Both the position numbers and the translations under genes were made by a program. The notes beneath the pieces are model-generated. The model was not told the origin of the DNA and did no database searches. It was given only the letters and a program-made list of their open reading frames with translations. A stretch of 64,000 nucleotides of DNA from Morinoia aosen (taxonomy: Eukaryota; Arthropoda; Malacostraca; Amphipoda; Talitridae). Of the stretch, positions 62,001 to 64,000 are shown in pieces. The DNA is taken from assembly GCA_030386875.1 (NCBI GenBank), contig CM059563.1:31038139-31102138 (forward strand), in the 5' to 3' direction. Position 1 is the stretch's first letter. Every line of letters begins with the position of its first letter.

Positions 62001-64000
62001 CTCGTAATCAGCTTTCATGTTTTTATATGCATTTAAAATGGCCTTTTCTCAGCGCACCATTCAATATGAGAATGTGCATCTTTGTTTCGAGATGTCAGCA
62101 TTTGTTTTCCATGCAGTGCTGCGTGGCTGGTCGTAAGCTTCTTTGATCGCCTTACATGTAGAGATCCTTTCACTGCTCGCTAAGACCCCTTCAGTTTACT
62201 TGAGCTGGTCTGATTTCATGCACGAATGCGAGTCTGCACCTTAATTCTAACTAAACACAATGAACTGAGCGACGTCTTCAACGCGTAATTAAAATTGAAT
62301 ATGTCGGTGTATTTTTACTGTGTCGCAAAAGAGCTAATGCGGAGAATAACAATGATGTTATTGTCATGTGTGTGTATTCTCTGATATCACAATAATTACC
62401 ACTCAATCGCTCATTGACATTTTCCCGTTTTAATGAAGTGATACCTCTGGAGTCTCCCTCAAGATGATTGAGATGAAGCGATATCGTGAGGCACATTGGC
62501 GATTGATTACAGATGGATTGGAGTAGATGTATCACCTATACGAGTAGATGCAGAGGTTTTAAAAATGAAACCGAGCTGAACGGAATCTTAAACTGTTAAG
62601 ATCATACAATATGATGGCATAAAGTATCTAGTGTGGAAGTATACATTGAAAAATGTTGGAGCCGATCGTTTTCTTATGAATGTTGTTTGCTAGTTGGAAG
62701 TTGGTTATGGCTGGTAAATTTTAATGCTAATGACCAAAGTTTTCGTTTGTTCTTGATTGTGAAAAGGATTCAAAAGTCCAATGCTCGGTCATCGTTTACA
62801 TCTGAGATGCTTGTTTTTTATTTGTTGTTATATTCTGATTATTGAAAAGCGTTCAATTGTAAACTGTATACATAGCATGGCATTTCAGCACCTATAGCGT
62901 TAGTAAAATTTCTGTCATGTATTCATCGAAGAAATTTAGACATTTGGTGGATGATAGTTTGGTCATACGATTATTACGAGGCTGAAAAAAATGTCTGGAC
63001 TCAGTAGGAATTTTCCATAGAACCGGTGAATTAGCCTCAGGGAGATGTGCCGGTAGTGGCTGTCTTCGTCCGTATGCCTTTGTCAACTAGAACTCCTCGC
63101 TGGTAACCCTAAAGTTACTCTCTAGAAAATCAGCCACACTTGTTGTGTTGCGGGTGTAGATTCGTGGTTAGTTAAGCTTTGACTACATAATTCTTCACTT
63201 CTCTTTTTAATTTTTAGGAAAGGCCGACTTGCGATACCATCCTCTTGCACGAGTGCTTTCGTCTTTGTCACTCTATTATCGTTTCACTATACCGTCATAT
63301 CGATATCCTTACTTGTACGATACTTTTGTCAGCAAAGCGAGCTGTGCCAACTGAGACTTGAAATTTTGCGCCCTTGCGCGCCTCTTGAACTTCACTGAAT
63401 TTCTCTGCGATAATCACTTAACTGACCGGAAGCGGAGGCAACACTCTAACTAAATAAATGAATGAACAAATAAATCTCGTGACATCTCTCCGTGAGCTCC
63501 CTCGATGTAGCGAGGGGTGCCCGGACGCCAAGTCGCGCATAATTCACTCCCCGCTCCACTACCTCCCCATACTCGGCTGCTCCCACGTCCTGGGAAAACA
63601 TCATCGTGCGTAGCACAGTATTTACGACGGTAGGAAACCTAAGCCAGCTACGCACATACTGAGAAATTTCTTAAAGCATCGTCATTATAGGATTTTTTCT
63701 TAAAGGGCTGTGTGGAGTCAACGTGGAAAATGAGGGGAAAGCTACCGAGAAAATGACCCTGACGAAGAACGAGAGAGGGAGAAGGAATGGCAGCGAAAAT
63801 ATAAATGCTGCTTTCAGCGTTTTTTCATTGATGTGAAAAGCTGAGAAACATTCGACGGAATGAGCATCAAATCTTAACAGAACAATTTTCTTCAATTAAC
63901 GAACATTTTTATTCCCACGGTATCTAAAGTTACGGAAATTAAAAGTCTTGTGTACCGCCAACGTAACCCAAAACAGGGCACCAGAATATTTTACCAGCTC
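59052..64000. other. Intergenic, no gene recognised
   Basis: AT-rich, with GC-richer patches near 60,880-61,150 and 63,480-63,600. A 144-codon plus-strand frame at 59,119-59,553 and a 48-codon minus-strand frame at 59,284-59,430 (signal-peptide-like start) are open but unrecognised. No promoter for the Cys-rich frame could be fixed. Confidence 0.35.

Overview
This is eukaryotic, almost certainly animal DNA, and most likely arthropod. Two arthropod-type DNA-transposon remnants and the dense tandem repeats point that way. The window is AT-rich, shows no operon layout, and has very low coding density. The species cannot be fixed from sequence alone. I recognise no conserved housekeeping gene in the 64 kb.

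Layout. 1-1,866: a 17-copy, 39-bp minisatellite preceded on the minus strand by a 66-codon open stretch. 1,867-21,312: AT-rich intergenic DNA with a mariner/Tc1-type transposase C-terminal remnant (7,260-7,520), two tRNA-like (SINE-like) stretches near 9,265 and 15,040, a degenerate hammerhead-like motif near 13,900 and a short 38-bp repeat. 21,313-21,932: ten length-perfect copies of a 62-bp repeat. 21,933-35,997: intergenic DNA with a GC-rich patch at 30.9-31.1 kb, two consensus CRE octamers and a Tc1-like transposase remnant at 35.2-35.3 kb. 35,998-41,646: a 5.65-kb satellite built from a 27-bp unit and a 14-bp spacer, with an 825-bp higher-order duplication. 42.4-42.8 kb: old, degenerate repeats of about 70 bp. 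44.8-45.0 kb: a CpG-rich patch. 53,631-55,246: about 73 copies of a 22-bp repeat that lacks stop codons in all six frames; the longest open frames in the window are artefacts of this array. 56.0-57.0 kb: a degenerate 18-bp repeat, then a cluster of hairpin-forming inverted repeats.

The most interesting locus is 57,669-59,051 on the minus strand. It is a single frame of 460 codons, from an ATG in good start context to a TGA, followed by an AATAAA signal about 60 bases downstream. About 12% of its residues are Cys, with abundant Ser, Thr and Lys along its whole length. It contains no frameshift and no internal TAG or TGA, but six in-frame TAA codons. Ordinary decay or ordinary splicing does not readily explain this. 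Recoding of TAA, an unusual readthrough or edited transcript, or a very young pseudogene are the alternatives. Nothing in the window shows genes working together as a pathway.
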